Source of the DNA: Prostheceraeus crozeri
Lineage: Eukaryota; Platyhelminthes; Polycladida; Euryleptidae
Direction: 5' to 3'
DNA length: 64,000 bases
Assembly: GCA_907163375.1 (NCBI GenBank)
Contig: CAJQUW010000896.1
Location: 310,001 to 374,000 of the forward strand
Part shown: positions 1 through 13,204 of the stretch, one piece after another
Position numbering within the stretch: position 1 is the first letter of the stretch
Layout: each line of letters starts with the position of its first letter
The notes under the pieces: generated by a model
What the model saw: only the letters and a program-made list of their open reading frames with translations
What the model was told of the DNA's origin: nothing
The model's database searches: none
Made by a program: the position numbers and the translations under genes

Positions 1-730
1 AAGACTCTCATTTCATGAGTGATACAATTTTTGAACGGAGATTTACTTTTGTAAAATAAGATTCAATTTTTTTTCTCGTGAAGATACTGGCAGAAAATAC
101 TGGCAGGGATTCAACAAATCTCTAAGTGCTCTTAAATGATATCTGAATTTCTCATATTCTGTATCCTACTCGGTTCTGTAAAACTGTCTCCTAAAGTCCG
201 TAATGATTGCGTGACTATACGACTTATATTCCTGTTTACATGTATAGGAGTATTTTTGATCAAGTTGATGCTATTGTCAAGAAAACATGGCTTGCATGAA
301 CACCACATTAAATTTCTATGATATAGGCTTAAGTCATTTCAAAAAGCGTAATGATTTTGGATGCAGTTTGAATTCACATTCCAGTGCGGCTTGTAATTAT
401 TACAAAGATACGTCCTACGTCCTATGATCTGCTCAAAGCTCACCTGGGTATAGAGTAGAAATATGTCCCTAGATTTGAACACAGACTTGAACACAAAATT
501 TCCATGGCAGCCCCAGACACTGTGTTTCGACACTCAGAAATCTTCATGACTATCAGCAGCATGGTTAAGCTAGGATAAATAAAAACAGAGCAGTCTGTTC
601 AGCAATCTTTCAGCTTGTTAAGTCACTCCAGACATGTTAAGCAAGTTTGGGCCAATCCGAGTCGTACTGACGAGCCCTTGTAACGCAAAAAGCAGGGTCT
701 AAGGTTGCCAAATTTTATGCTTAAGTTGTT

Positions 731-1580
731 CAAGACAGGTCCTAGTGTGTTCAGACAAAGAATTTAGATCATTTTTATTACGAATACTGAAACTGTGTTT
801 TACTGAGCAGTTTTACCTATATATTTATCACCACACCTACAAGAGAATTGATAAACAACAGACGATGTCTAACAGTTATGATTTTGGGATAACTTGTTGC
901 ATGTTCAACAATCATTGTGTCTACTTTTTTTACATTTTTTCTTCAAAACATTGCGCAGCTTTTTGTTGCCCGTACTGACGAGACGGACATTCAACCCATG
1001 TTTTCTTATTTGGTAATTAATTTTCCGACTGTCGTTTATAAACGGTAGCTTCAAAATGCCTTTTTATCATCGTTGTTTTTACCAGCTTTATTTTTTTGGG
1101 TATTTATATCAGACACGATCAAATCCTTATTTGTGTATCCATTAAATTTTAAATTTTCTTTACATTTTTTCTCCGATTCCATTTCACTGTTATCAGAGAA
1201 CGTTGAACTACACCGACTACGCGTGTCTATTATGGTCTGTTTTACTAAATTAGTTTTGACGGAGCTCGGTAAATATTAAATAACTATCTTTTTTCAAAGC
1301 ATTGCCAGGCGATATGTCTTTTACATGATTTTCCTATTCTCTAACCAAGTACTCAAATCTAAAAAGTTCAGTAACCCATCGTCGGGGTTTTCAATGGTAG
1401 ACTTTATCTTGTCATTAATCGAATTGAATGTATCTAATATTAAGAGAACGAACTAGAGGCATTCATTCAATTCAATTGATAACAAGATAAAATTTAATGT
1501 TAGATACAACGAACACAGTCTCAGCATTCGTAATAAAAATGATCTAAATTCTTTGTCTGAACACAGTGAGACCAGTCTTG
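731..1580. repeat. Inverted-repeat element, 67-bp arms
   Basis: The segment 731-797 is the reverse complement of 1514-1580 with only a few mismatches; both arms share the block AATTCTTTGTCTGAACACA. Between them a second hairpin (about 1398-1430 against 1463-1494, sharing TTATCTTGT and GAATTGAATG) is visible. The layout suggests a small non-autonomous DNA element or the ends of a decayed transposon. I see no clear target-site duplication and cannot name the family. Confidence 0.6.
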
Positions 1581-1663
1581 TTAACGGTTCGATTGATGAT
1601 TTTGATGTTGAATTTCTTCGCTGCTTAAATGATCCTGTTGAAACAAGCGTGGTGGAATCATAA
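1457..1663 (+). other. Open frame of 68 codons, possible exon or element-coded tail
   Basis: A stop-free frame without an ATG runs from just after a TAG to a TAA. Its product is acidic and serine/asparagine-rich and ends FLRCLNDPVETSVVES. It overlaps the right arm of the inverted repeat at 731-1580, so it may be the C-terminal end of an element-encoded protein rather than a host exon. No family is recognised, and a frame this short is compatible with chance. Confidence 0.15.
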
Positions 1664-4600
1664 AAAGGACAGACGTCATGAGAGAACCGCAGCTATGCTG
1701 CGTATCTAACGAGCCAGTTTAGACACTGTCATTTTATTGCTACCTTGCCTTCAGAAAGGGTCTGGAGCCGAAGCGACCGCTGTGTGTATACATTTTTTAT
1801 TCGTAATTATTTAGCTTGCTGGTACTAAAATTACTCAGGACAGAAATCAGCTATTTTTCGGATTACTGATTCTTTAACTTATATTTGAAGCTGATTAATG
1901 CTGCTGCAACTTAAATACTTCTATCGGAGAGTTCCATTCGGTGAAACAAGTGATCAACGAAGATACTCAATCACCAGGAATGCCAGACTTCATGAGCAGG
2001 AGAGCTACTCTCCTGTGATCTGCTAAAGGTGTGGAAAGAAACGGGAATATTTCGCTGATATAACGGGAATTTTTAGTGTGCATTTTCCTTCCAGACTATA
2101 GCTACATGTGGGCTTGTCCAAAGCAAAGCAGGGAACATAGCGGAGAGGCATTGTTTCAGCATTTTTAGCATTGTTTCTAACCTCTGGCGGCAAATTTGGA
2201 GTAAAAGCAGCTAATACCACTAGGGCAATTACAATGACCTGAGTCAATTCTCTAACTGTGCCGAAAATTGAATCATTTTCCTCGCTACACCTTATTGTAC
2301 ATTATATTTACCCTGCGACAGCTAATGCTGACACAAACACGTGTCTATATGTAATTATAATCCAGCTTGGGAAATCGCTTAATGTTTCTACTCACGCTTG
2401 AGAATAGATGTATTATTCCAAGACCAAGTATAAGCCGCTCCCAAGCAGTTTCAAGATTGACATGACTCTTGGACACCGAAGAACGTGTATAGAGATAGAA
2501 TATGTACAGTGGCCAGAAGCTTGCAACATAGTATAGTTGTAGTAATCAATGGAAATATTTTTGATAAAATCTATTCAAGAAAATGTCTTTGTGCTATCAC
2601 TTGTGAAAAGTACTCATTAATCGTACTTCAAACAAATCAATAAACCTCGATGAAGTCAAAATGAATATTGACACAATTACGCAAATAATTACTCAACAAG
2701 TTAGCTGCCTGATACGTCGATTAACCTTCCCAAGAAGGTTCTTGAATACACATGTACTTAGCTTTTGCAACTTGAAAAAGCTTTTCTATTCATGAAACGA
2801 GACTGACATCCAATCCAACGCCTGTCGCGCTATTTCTAGCCTACTCCTACTCATTCAGTGCGCTGCTCCTACTCAATTGCACGAATTTTGATAATTGAAT
2901 CTAAAAATCTCTCCCATCTGAGAGGTGAGGTTTTGACCGCACTTTCGATATCTGTTTTGTATTTGTAATCTATACTGTTCAGACGTAAGATGTCCAGTAC
3001 TCTATGGAAATGTCTTTCGATATCGTATTGCCGTACATTGATAGCGAATGTCCCGAGAACAGCGTACCTTCTTCTTTTCGTATGGTCTGCACAGCCTACA
3101 GACCGCATTTTCCTATTTACTGGTTCAATGGATCAAAGATTGAGAAGCTCGGCATGTGACATTAATAAAGCAACGTTTTTCAACACTGAATGGATGAATA
3201 CGAGTAGCATTGCGCTAAGACTATTTTTTCAGTGCAGGTTTGATAATTTTCATAATAAATAAGATTATGAGACACTTATAGTCTACTTAGGCATTGAAAT
3301 TGTAACTACCCTATTCACCAATACAATGCTCAATTTACAAATGTTTGCGAATACAACATTCTGAACACATCAGAAATCGGAAAGAAGGCAAGGAAAGTCT
3401 TGATAATCTCTTTTTATGATTTTACTCGAAAATCTATAAAAATTCATGTAATATGAAGAGCAATATTGATAAATTGGTTTCCCAATTTCAATTCTTTTCT
3501 TTATCTGTCACATTTTGTCAAGCATAGCTGAAGACATTTGCCGCTTCTTCCATCAAATTTGCGATAAGCTTAATTATACAGCAAATTCAATTTCAGAAAA
3601 GTGAATTATCTATTAAATCAAGTCATTTAACTTATAACGTCTGCAAAACATTAGCATGCATATTCTAGATGAGTGTGTAATTGTTACCGAGCTATGTTCA
3701 CAGTGTATATTAACTATGTTCACACACGCATATTAAATGAAAATCTGACATTCATCCTACTATGCTTGACAATATGGTCTAGCGGGAAATACAATCATTT
3801 TCCTCGTTAGACCATATTTATTACCGGCCGATATTATAAAACAATACTTAAACGTTTCAGAGATAGGCCTTCGGCTTCCAGTGCCGATGTTCAGTCGATG
3901 TTTAGATGGCCAAAAAACATGCTAATAAATTCAGATCACCAGCAGACCATTGACAAAGAGTAAATGAAATTAAAATGTTCATTCATCCATAACGCCGCTA
4001 TACTATGACAATGCAATCATGGATGCCGCCAACAATGTCTTCAGACGTTGTCATAAGAAAGCTGATCAAACGTATCGTTCATAAAAGTCCTGTACCGACG
4101 ATTTCCAACAGACAGGTTCATTCAAAATATCAATTCTTTGAAAATGTTGGATTTCTATTTATAGTAACAAGATGCCGAGTTTGTAAAAAGTGGTGCCACC
4201 ATTGGAAACAGCATGTGCCAAATACAAATGCTGCATTTTTGGGAACAAATTTACAGTAACCATAGGAACATTAACATTAGAGGTGGAGGGCTCTACAAGT
4301 CCATAGGGTTTTCGGAGCTCAAAATATCCGGGGTAGAATGGGGCTAAGTTATTTATTTGAAAATATACCGGTAGTAATAAGGCCATTTTTCATAATTGCG
4401 CTATTTGAGTTGAAAGCTCGATGAAGTTGCTTCTTAGATAATAGGGATTTCAATCTTTAAACAGTGAATCTATTATTTTGACATGAAACGTGTCACAATT
4501 AGTCAATAAGAGTACAGAATATAAACCTCTAGAACTATCCATAGCTGCATGTATATTGCTCGCAATCTATTTGCACGATTTATTAAACGTCAGCTATAGC

Positions 4601-4783
4601 GAATTGTTTAATCTTTAAAGAGAACATTTGAAACAAAATTGATAGAGATTTGTCAATTTTGCTTCATTTTTCAGCAACTTGATACTAAAATATTATATGC
4701 AATTATACAATATATATAATATATACTGCAAGCATCCTTATTTTGAAATAACGTAAACCATATTTAGATACATATTTATACTA
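1664..4783. other. No gene recognised
   Basis: AT-rich sequence with short overlapping frames only. A minus-strand frame at about 2247-2023 has a hydrophobic start (VIVIALVVLAAF) but begins at TTG and has no supporting context. A short hairpin at 3771-3818 is listed separately. Confidence 0.6.
3771..3818. repeat. Short hairpin containing a tRNA-Glu-like box A
   Basis: AATATGGTCTAGCGGGAAA is followed after about 8 nt by its near reverse complement ending TTAGACCATATT. The left arm includes TATGGTCTAGCGG, which matches the 5' part and A box of eukaryotic tRNA-Glu. No B box or cloverleaf follows, so this is not a tRNA gene. It may be a tRNA-derived or MITE scrap. Confidence 0.4.
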
Positions 4784-6429
4784 CAGATTGTTTCATAAAA
4801 AATGGATCACCCTTAAACATCGCCTTAACTTCAACTTTGTCTAACTCCGCCAAACTTGAACGAATTTCTCTGAAATTTGGAAGATATGTCAGTTGTGCTT
4901 ACTAATATCATTGTTGGAAATTTCAAGCATGAATATTGAGTTGTTTTCCTGTTATAGATAAAAAAGTAGTAGATAATTTGATCTTCATTTAGCAATGTTA
5001 CACAAAATCATACCTCACTCTTATAAAATTACATTTGTTTCTTTTGTTATGTAATATGTTGTTCTACAAGCCAAAAGCTATCAAGCAAAACAAAAATAAA
5101 GAAAATCGGTCAATCAGAGCCAGTATAGCACCATTATTCATCAACAATAATGTAACTGCTACATGTGATTAACTGGACTTCATGTTCCATAGCTTCCTGA
5201 CTTCGTTGCGGTGGTGTTGGCAGCACTCCTGATTGCTTTCAGCTAGAAATCTATCTCTTACCGGTTGAAAACAATACAAAGCACAAATGAACAATAACGA
5301 GATCGCATTCACAAAAGGCAAAGTGTCAGCCTTGCTAGAACTAGAGTTTTCTTTGCGAGCTACATACAAGCAAGCGACTAAATGTCCCTTACACAAATGT
5401 GCATCGATGGCATAATGATGATTTTCGACTCTGTCGTAAAGAGGGCTCTGGCCGTCCACGCAAAACATCCAAACGTAGAGACCGCCTAATTTTGAGATTT
5501 GTTAAAGTTGATTCAAATCTCTCGTTAACTGAGATGGCTGCACTAGTCTCGTCTATTTCTAAGTCCACTTTTCGTAGAAGACTTATTGAGTCGAATTTCA
5601 AGAGCTGTAAGAGGCCCTCTCAGATCGAAATATCAAATCAGCATACAAAAAGACGTCTCAGATGGGCAATGAGTCATTGTCACTGGCGAAATCAATGGGA
5701 TCGGGTTGTCTGGTCTGATGATGCATCAGTCCGTCTGAAGGATAGTGATGGTCGATTGAGATTATGGATAAAATCTGATCAGGAAATTCCGAGACATTTA
5801 CATCGTCCCCGGGTACAAGGTGGTGCGACTCTACTGATTTGGGCTGGCATTTGGACCAATGGCCGCTCTGAACTTCACATACAGCAAGGAACCATGAATT
5901 CTGAACGCTATGTGAATGTTTTACGAATGAACATTGGCCAAATGACAGATCAACTTGGTGATCCATCGACTTGGTTATTTATAGATGATAATGCTACGTG
6001 TCACAGGAGTAGTAGAGTCAACTTATGCAAGTCTCAATTAGGGCTTAGGACATTATCTTAGATCTACATATCCCATAGAAAATGTATGGAGTATTCTAAA
6101 ACGTAACGTTCGTCGTTCACTGCTACCTATAGATGGCGTATCACAACTTACGTCACTGTTAAAAAGAGAGTGGAGAAAGTTAGATCAGTCAAAAATCAAC
6201 GATATCATCGAATCAATGCCTAGACGAATTGGTAATGTCATTGACAATAAGGGTAGGGCCACAAAATATTGGCTTCTTAAGAACCGTTGCATTATCATAG
6301 CTTATCAGATTATATAAGGACATTTAAATATATTAGGGACATGAAATAACATGAAAAATGCTTTCTGTATCATACTTATGTTTTATTTAGTCAAATTTTA
6401 GGATGATCCACTTTTTATGAAACGGACTG
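4784..6429 (+). mobile_element. Tc1-like DNA transposon, decayed
   Basis: The ends are inverted repeats of about 35 bp: the left begins CAGATTGTTTCATAAAAAAT and the reverse complement of the right begins CAGTCCGTTTCATAAAAAGT; both continue TGGATCA. Each end abuts a TA dinucleotide (4782-4783 and 6430-6431), the Tc1/mariner target duplication. The 1646-bp length is normal for the family. The transposase inside is interrupted by frameshifts, so the copy is not autonomous. Confidence 0.92.
5287..6317 (+). pseudogene. Tc1-like transposase, frameshifted
   Basis: The N-terminal helix-turn-helix start is at 5287 (KGKVSALLELEFSLRATYKQ) and ends at a stop near 5413. The main frame, 5399-6061 (220 codons), carries the GSGRPRKT linker (residues 17-24), the first catalytic aspartate in VVWSDDASV (about residues 107-108) and the second in WLFIDDNATCHRSS (about 197). 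The third catalytic block, PIENVWSILKR, is in another frame from about 6072, continuing to a stop at 6315-6317. At least two frame changes therefore break the gene. The DDE residues are still recognisable, so the copy is not very ancient. As a transposase it would cut and paste the element through its inverted ends. Confidence 0.9.
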
Positions 6430-6431
6430 TA

Positions 6432-8985
6432 ATTTAATAAACATCTTACTTGAAAATGGGAATAATGCCAATATTTTATTTTCATGTAATTATTCATCAC
6501 TTCACTGTATACGTTATAGTGAGAAAAGACAACATCATTAGATTCCGCTTCTCCTAATGAATCTAAATAATTCCAATTTATCTATAAATAGACATTAAAA
6601 AGCACAGACGTAGGTAGAACTCTAGAGCTCTTTTGTGACAAAAATTCTGAAATTGACCGACTCTTCTTATAATGAAGCTGTTATAGCAATGATTCTACGT
6701 CCAGTTTTGGCAAGCATCATAACAAAACTTGACCATATCTGCATAGGGGCCGATTCGCCACTCTCGGTTTTTTATTCTACAATCAAACGACAAATCTTGA
6801 AATTCCTTCCATTGGTCACATTTTCTGTTGTTTTTCTGAGGGCTAGCGGCCCCCTTATTCAATTCGGCGACCCATTCCTGAAAACGCTGATTTCAAAAAT
6901 AAATACTTACATGGTTTTTAGCTCTCAGTCTGGTTTGATAGGCGGTTTAACCAGTTTGCATTGGATACCAGTTTTTACAGAACTGATAGATCTGCGATAC
7001 AACTTTCCAAGAACATGATTATGCAATTGTGAATCAATTAAAAACATGCATTTTTCTACGTTGTTCTTCCTTTTCTGCAATTTTCTACGCTCCGCAGAAT
7101 TCAAGTGTCCTTGGTCATCATATTAGGTGTTATTACTTGCAATTTTTGACAAACTGACACTCTTATACAATCTAAGTTTCTAACAGTTGCTATGGTGTGA
7201 TTAAGGCGCACTGTGCATTGCAAAGTGTCTCTCCTATAGTCATTTTTGCAAGAAACATAATTTGATGATTATTTTCGTTCTGTCATATAGCTCATTATTA
7301 TTCACTGTGAAAGTCAATGATCTTCAGTTTCATAACAAACTTCTCGGTAGACAAAGTCTTTTCTCAAGCATCTAAAAGTACTTACTGCTGAAACAAGTCA
7401 AACCCTTCTCCTCTTGATGGAGTATTTCGATGGATCTCCTATGATGGATTATTTTGTTATATGTCATTCGTATATATGACACAATTAGTCAAGTTCTTTA
7501 ATGTCCCAATGATCATGGAAACGAAATCGACAGAACAGATTATTTGATATCATCATGTCAGTTTCCAATTTGTTTCACGGATAATATTAACATCATTGCT
7601 CTCTTAGTCATTGATAAATCAATTTCATAATTGCATCTGAACAATCAATATTACAGTAATTGACGATGGATGGTATGGGCCTTCTTTCCTTTTGTATTCC
7701 GCTCATTTTCTTGATTATAAACATGATGATGGAAAGGAAATCGCGAGACACTTTTAACCAAGTTGGTTTGTTTTAATTGTCGGATTCTCCATTCAGGTAC
7801 ATGGAATAAGAGTTGGCTCGTTGTCTCTAATGTATTGTTGAAACCATCAATCTAGTATCTGAAAACTCTTCACAAACAATTAGTCGTCCCTAGAGGAACT
7901 GCTTCCTGATCGATTTTTGTTAAAGTAATTGTTCTCGTTGGCTCCACACCGTCATGTTTGTTGATGGGGATGACAAGCGATACAATGTTAACGTTTTATA
8001 ATACTGTTACCTCAAGATAGACACTGATGGACCATCAATATTGTGATCTGCAGATATGCAAATGAATTTCAACCATTTCACTGTGTATTTTAAGATTTCT
8101 CTCCCCGAACATCATAAACTTCAACCCGTTTTATTAGAAGTTTCAGACTGCAAGTTGAAGGAATAGATATTTTATCTATTTTATCATATCATTGATAACA
8201 ATTTAATTTCTGCGCAATGCTCTCACCTAACTGATGAATCTCATGACATCTGTTCTGATTCACTGCTGATATGACGCATTGTTATTATTTAAACTCATTT
8301 AATGGAGTGATGTTCTCATCCTAAGGATCTGAAAACTCACACTTCATCTAAAGAAAGGTTATTGTACAAGTAAGAGACAAAAGGTGGTTTTCAAGAGTCC
8401 TAAACGTTGTGACAACTCAGTCTTGAGAACGTGCAACTCATAGTACAAGATATGCACAAAATCTAATCGCGACAAAATGAGTGATGAACTTGTCCATGTC
8501 ATGCAATCAAAATTGTGTGGAAGCGATGATTTTGCTATATTTTTCGCTTCCACCACTTCTGCTTCCACTTCCATTCCTTACACATCAAGGGAGAAGTACG
8601 AACAAAAGACTATGTACATATCAATCATGCATAACAAAGGCGTGCCAGATATTGACGATTGGCCGCGCTTTGACACAGAAGTGTGGAGGGTTTAGGGCTC
8701 GAGTCTGTTTCCAGAAATAGGTACCACCTCTATCACCAGAGATTGCTTACAAGCTTTAAGCGACGGTATGAAGACTGCACATCCCTAGCGTACAAGCATG
8801 GCTTCGTGCCTTGAGGGGGGCGGGATGGTTAAAAAAGACTTTTAACTTACTAAAGTCTTGTTTTGAAATGGAGAGCCTGTTAATCAGAACAATAAATAAG
8901 TCAAAGCGATCGGTATTTTCCATGTTATACTGGTTGCTGGAAGTTTATAATTGCCAGATAGACATCATGCTTTAATGTAACATTT
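6432..8985. other. No gene recognised
   Basis: AT-rich intergenic or intronic DNA. A plus-strand frame at 6635-7018 (127 codons from GTG) has moderately hydrophobic content but no recognised domain, splice context or homology. Its length is near what chance gives in a window of this composition. Confidence 0.55.
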
Positions 8986-8989
8986 ATAC

Positions 8990-9320
8990 TTAGCACACAT
9001 CAATAAGAGCAAGAAGAATCAAGGCAAAGTAACAGGTTTTGCGGTAGCATGAGGTAACAATAATTCGCAGTGGAAAATGCTCAGGATATCTTTAAAGGAC
9101 TTCAGGGAAGGAAACATTACAATTTCATTTGGGAGGGAATTCCAATCATCGATGTTGTATTGGGAGAACGCGTTTTAGAGGGATGGATTCGAAGGGAACA
9201 TGACATATGTCGACAGGGAGCATTGTTGGGTCAGAATTCTGTTGACTTCGGAGAGATCCACGATACCACCACGGTGCTGTGGCAAAAACAGTAGGTGAAG
9301 AACTTTAAGGCAATTGTCGA
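8990..9320 (-). pseudogene. CR1/L2-type LINE, 3' ORF fragment
   Basis: Read on the minus strand, a frame contains FSQYNIDDWNSLPNEIV then PSLKSFKDIL. This is the conserved tail found downstream of reverse transcriptase in many CR1/L2/Jockey-type LINEs (typically FF..R.V.DWNSLP..VV..PS...FK..LD). Stops interrupt the N-terminal part. Short inverted blocks around CTGGTTGCTGG (8927-8955 and 9316-9343) flank it. No RT core is present, so this is a short 5'-truncated or eroded copy. Confidence 0.55.
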
Positions 9321-9383
9321 TGTTATAATCCAGCAACCAGAATGAGTTTCAGCACGGAACGAGATAGAAATGAGACTTTCACA

Positions 9384-9425
9384 GTAAGAATTTATATTAA
9401 CAGTAAGAGTGTGTTAACAGTAAGA
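9384..9425. repeat. Short tandem repeat, about 3 units
   Basis: Three successive copies of (A)ACAGTAAGA followed by a T/G-rich spacer, period about 17-20 bp. Confidence 0.6.
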
Positions 9426-9429
9426 ATGA

Positions 9430-11260
9430 ATAGTGTTACAAGTCTTAAGATTTCCATTTTTGCCAGTTATTGGGCCAAAGCTGATCAATTTTAATTCGTT
9501 GCCACGAGAAAGCTCCGTTGAGTTCTTTTAAGAACTGATTAATCCAATGGTCACAGTAGCATTGCCTTTGTACACTTGCGGATTGGAGAACACCATCAGT
9601 CTTCATTAGGACTACTTTCATTAATAATTTAAATTAGTAAGCATTACATTCTATTATAAATGGCTGCTGGGATAATTTTCATAATCGTATGAGAAGAACA
9701 GAATGATGTACATCCTATGTCTACCACGAATCTCCGCGTTTGCCGAGTTCTACTTGGTTCCTATTCTTGTCACACAGGATTAAATATGCAAATCCAATTG
9801 GACACAGATTGCGGCTTTCGGTTAAAATGAAATTTCCTATGTTTTCGCTTCTACAAGTTAAAAATAGTCAGTAACAAGTAAAACTACAAGTAAAAATAGT
9901 AAAAATAAAACTCATGATCTTGCTTGCTTGGTACGGTTTCCAGACATTTTCATAAGTTCTTTAAACTATGAAGACTTTTATGAGTTGAATTAATTTCATC
10001 TTACATTTTGCATCTAAGGTAATAAAGCATCAGGATTCTCCTCTTGGTGAAGGTAGGGCTGCAAATAAATTTAAAGTTTGTATGGATATTTACCTAAATG
10101 ATAATACGGGATGATCATGATCTGTCGAAGTTGATGAAGACTACTGACTTGCAAAATTGACCAATCTGTCGATGCTTTGGATTACGAATTGTGGAAGAAC
10201 CAGTTTTGAATGCAGTAATTTTGAATTGAAAAAATGAATTGCATTCATGAATATATGTAAGTAATTGATTTATTTAGATCATGCATCTATTTGCAGGGTG
10301 ATTTCATGCAAATATGAAAGATATTAATTAAGGTGCATTTTTTTAGCGTTACACTTAAGTTATGGGACAAGCGAACAAGTTCATAACATGCGTATTGATA
10401 CGTTCGAAAATCGTATACACTGTATGTATGCATGTGGACTCTAGACAAAAAGTGTGAAAATTCATTGCATTGAATTTTCTCATGTGCTCATACATTCAAG
10501 GGATGATATCACGATTTTGATTTAATCTTTGGTGAAGCTGAAAATATTTCTGGTCTATTAGTCACCATCAGTACATTATGCCACATCGCAGGGAGTTATT
10601 ACTTCAGATGTTCCATTTCTGGTCCTACCGCAAAGCAGCAGAAATCAGATGTTGTGTTATTGTGATAACAAAGGAGAATAAAAAGTTGCCCTCCTTGCAC
10701 CAGTTAACTTCCACGTGCACTAAGTAACCTGCAAGAAATTTGTGAGATAGAGACGATACAACGAAGCACCTGATCACTACTTCGGAAACTAAAATAGCAA
10801 AAATATCTAATGATCACATTACAGGCATCAGTGACTTCATATTGCCCTTTTCCTGAGAATAGGAGGGGAATAGAAATTGAACCTTTAGCTGTGTCACCCT
10901 GTACAATTGCATTGCAATGGTGATTATTACTTTAATAACACATTAATGGCGAGTGGCAACTTCTTTTTACCATATCGACCCGCATCTTTTGGGACCATTG
11001 TCACCGTTTTGGAACACAGGGTGCCCAAATAAGTGACCAAATTAACATAGAGATCAACGAGTTTCTAATGGAACCACTCCCAACCTCGTGTGATGCCCAG
11101 AAATTTTTTTAAAAGCACTCTAATAATGTAATGCGCTCGTCAATAATGGGTTAAGACTGATTCTTACAATATAGATATTGCAGTAGATAAACCAGACGCT
11201 CAGGGAGGGGGTAAACTTAGTTGGAAAGTTTACTGATCTTAGTGCTTCTAGTCGAATGGA
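9430..11260. other. No gene recognised
   Basis: AT-rich DNA without convincing coding potential; A-rich low complexity occurs near 9860-9910. Confidence 0.55.
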
Positions 11261-11261
11261 A

Positions 11262-12454
11262 CATCAATGTCCGAGAAAGGAACCGCTTGAGCTGATCATA
11301 AAAGACGGCTACTTAAATTCCGCTAAAATTCAATCGACTCTCATGCCTTCCAATCGTGTCGCACAACAACGCCTTATACATCATTCGAGAGCGTACATTC
11401 TCAGCTTTAAAATGAGCTGTAATAAACTTGTATTCGTCATTGTATTTGCTGAGCTGTGCTCAATCATGAAAATCGCTCAATTTGCAAATCGCAACCTTTC
11501 AATAAGAAAGCATGTGAGTGATGCACCAGAGCGAGCATTTTCCGAGCTTTCTTTTGATATACTGGTCATCAAAATCGGTGAACTAGGAAAAATTAGTGAT
11601 ATCGTGAAGTTATCACATAATCATGAGTCCTTTGGTTGAAAATAATATATTCTCACTATTTTATCCAAAATGTTTATGTTTGCTGTCTTCGGAATCCTTG
11701 CGATGTAAGGAGTGCAAATATGTAAGTTTTATTCAAATAAGCTCAACAGTTCTTTTTCAAACTTCTTTAGCATCTTTTCTCATTACCGCTGAAGTACACA
11801 AACATCATGTAAACATGAACATCATGAAAACACAAACACAAACATCATGAACGAATGTTCAAAACAGAACAATCAGCGAATGCATGTCATTGTTCTCTCA
11901 CAGTGACTGCAGATTGTTTACCTTGAATGTTTGTGCACTTCAACGGTAATGAGAAAAATGTTGAAGAGGTTTGAAAAAGAACTATTGAGTCAATTTGAAT
12001 TAAACTTCCATGTTTTTGTTACCTACATCGCACTTTTTTGAAAATGCGAAACATGAACTTTTTTGATGAAAAAGTGAGAATATAGCATTTTCAGGCAAAG
12101 GATATTTTCAGCATCTTTTTCCTAGTTCACCAATTTGATGGCCAGTATATCAAAAGAAAGCTCAGAAGATACTCGGTCTCCTTGTGCATCATTCTCTATC
12201 ATATTCACAAGTGTTCTGATCGAGAAATTGCAATTTGTAAATTGAGCGATTTTCATATTTTGAGCATTGCTCAGCAAATACAATAACGGATGCATGTTTA
12301 TCATAGCTGAGAATGTAAGTTCTTGAATGATGTATGGCACGTTGCTGTGTCATGCGATTGGAAGACATGAGAATTGATTGAATTTCGACATAATCAAGGT
12401 GGTCCGTTATTATGATCAGCTCCGCAGTAATGAAAGACTAGACCGAACATTGAC
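11262..12454. mobile_element. 1.2-kb imperfect palindrome (foldback-like element)
   Basis: The left half (about 11262-11800) is mirrored by the right half (about 11930-12454). Matching blocks include GAGCTGATCATAA, TTCAATC..CTCATG, CATCATTC, TACATTCTCAGCT, ATGAAAATCGCTCAATTT and GAGCTTTCTTTTGATATACTGG; near the centre TTTTTCAAAC and CTCATTACCG pair with their complements. The loop is near 11810-11925. A 127-codon frame in the left arm (11256-11639) and a 72-codon frame on the opposite strand in the right arm (12122-12340) encode related peptides simply because the arms are homologous. The pairing is around 75-80% by eye, so it is old. No transposase is recognised. Confidence 0.7.
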
Positions 12455-13204
12455 ATGGACATGTGTTATCATGACAACGGCACCTAAACGATGACGGCTT
12501 CTTGTGGTTGACATGCCAAGGTGTTGGCTTTTAAGAAGTCACAGCGCAACGTGTGCTAATTCACTTGCACCCACAGTTATGAGACTGACAAGTATGACAA
12601 TTACAAATTCTTTGCAAGTGTGATGCACCCACAGAGATCAATTGCTTTGTCTGTATGTTTGGGTTTAGAGACGACTTTCCTAAGTGTTGATAATCACAGC
12701 CAGAACTAGTCTCAGGGGGCAAGAAGATCAATTTTCCATCGAACGTAGCGCAAATTCAAGCCTGAAGTCTGACGAACTAGAACATTGACACCCCATAAAC
12801 GTACACATTCAATGAATTTAGATCGTGAAGGTATGTAATTTTCATCTCACAATCTTGTCGGCATTCTGACCGCTGAAGTTCGTGGGTTATCTGATAAGCT
12901 ACTTCTGCAATGCGAGCGCTTGACCAATCGCACAAGCCAAAGAGAGACGAATATCTATGTCAATCTCTATCGCATGCTACCATTGCATACAATGGCTGGA
13001 ATAGGATTATGTCCGCTCTAGACTAGCCCACACGCAAATGAATCTATCTCTGTGGATGCAACACACTTGACCGATCTCGTGTGTAACTGCTATAACTCTA
13101 CCTGCTATATATTATTTCAAAAATAGAGATCCTTAAACTTTGTTCAAATATTAAAAGACCCTTCTGAGGTGGCAATACCTGAGTTGGAAAGATTTTGGAT
13201 TGTC
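12455..13204. other. No gene recognised
   Basis: Nothing supported. The block GTTATCATGACAACGGCACCT near 12460 weakly resembles one near 33599 and may be a dispersed repeat. Confidence 0.5.

Noticed and set aside
2023-2247. Secreted protein on the minus strand
   Set aside because: The start is TTG, the upstream frame stays open, and there is no recognised family.
6635-7018. 127-codon plus-strand frame
   Set aside because: It starts at GTG, has no recognised domain or splice context, and this length is about what chance gives in 64 kb of AT-rich DNA.
9070-9294. Plus-strand 74-codon frame as a gene
   Set aside because: It is the antisense shadow of a LINE tail read clearly on the minus strand.
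11256-11639. 127-codon frame taken as a gene
   Set aside because: It lies wholly in one arm of a 1.2-kb palindrome, and the opposite arm gives a related frame on the other strand, as DNA symmetry predicts.
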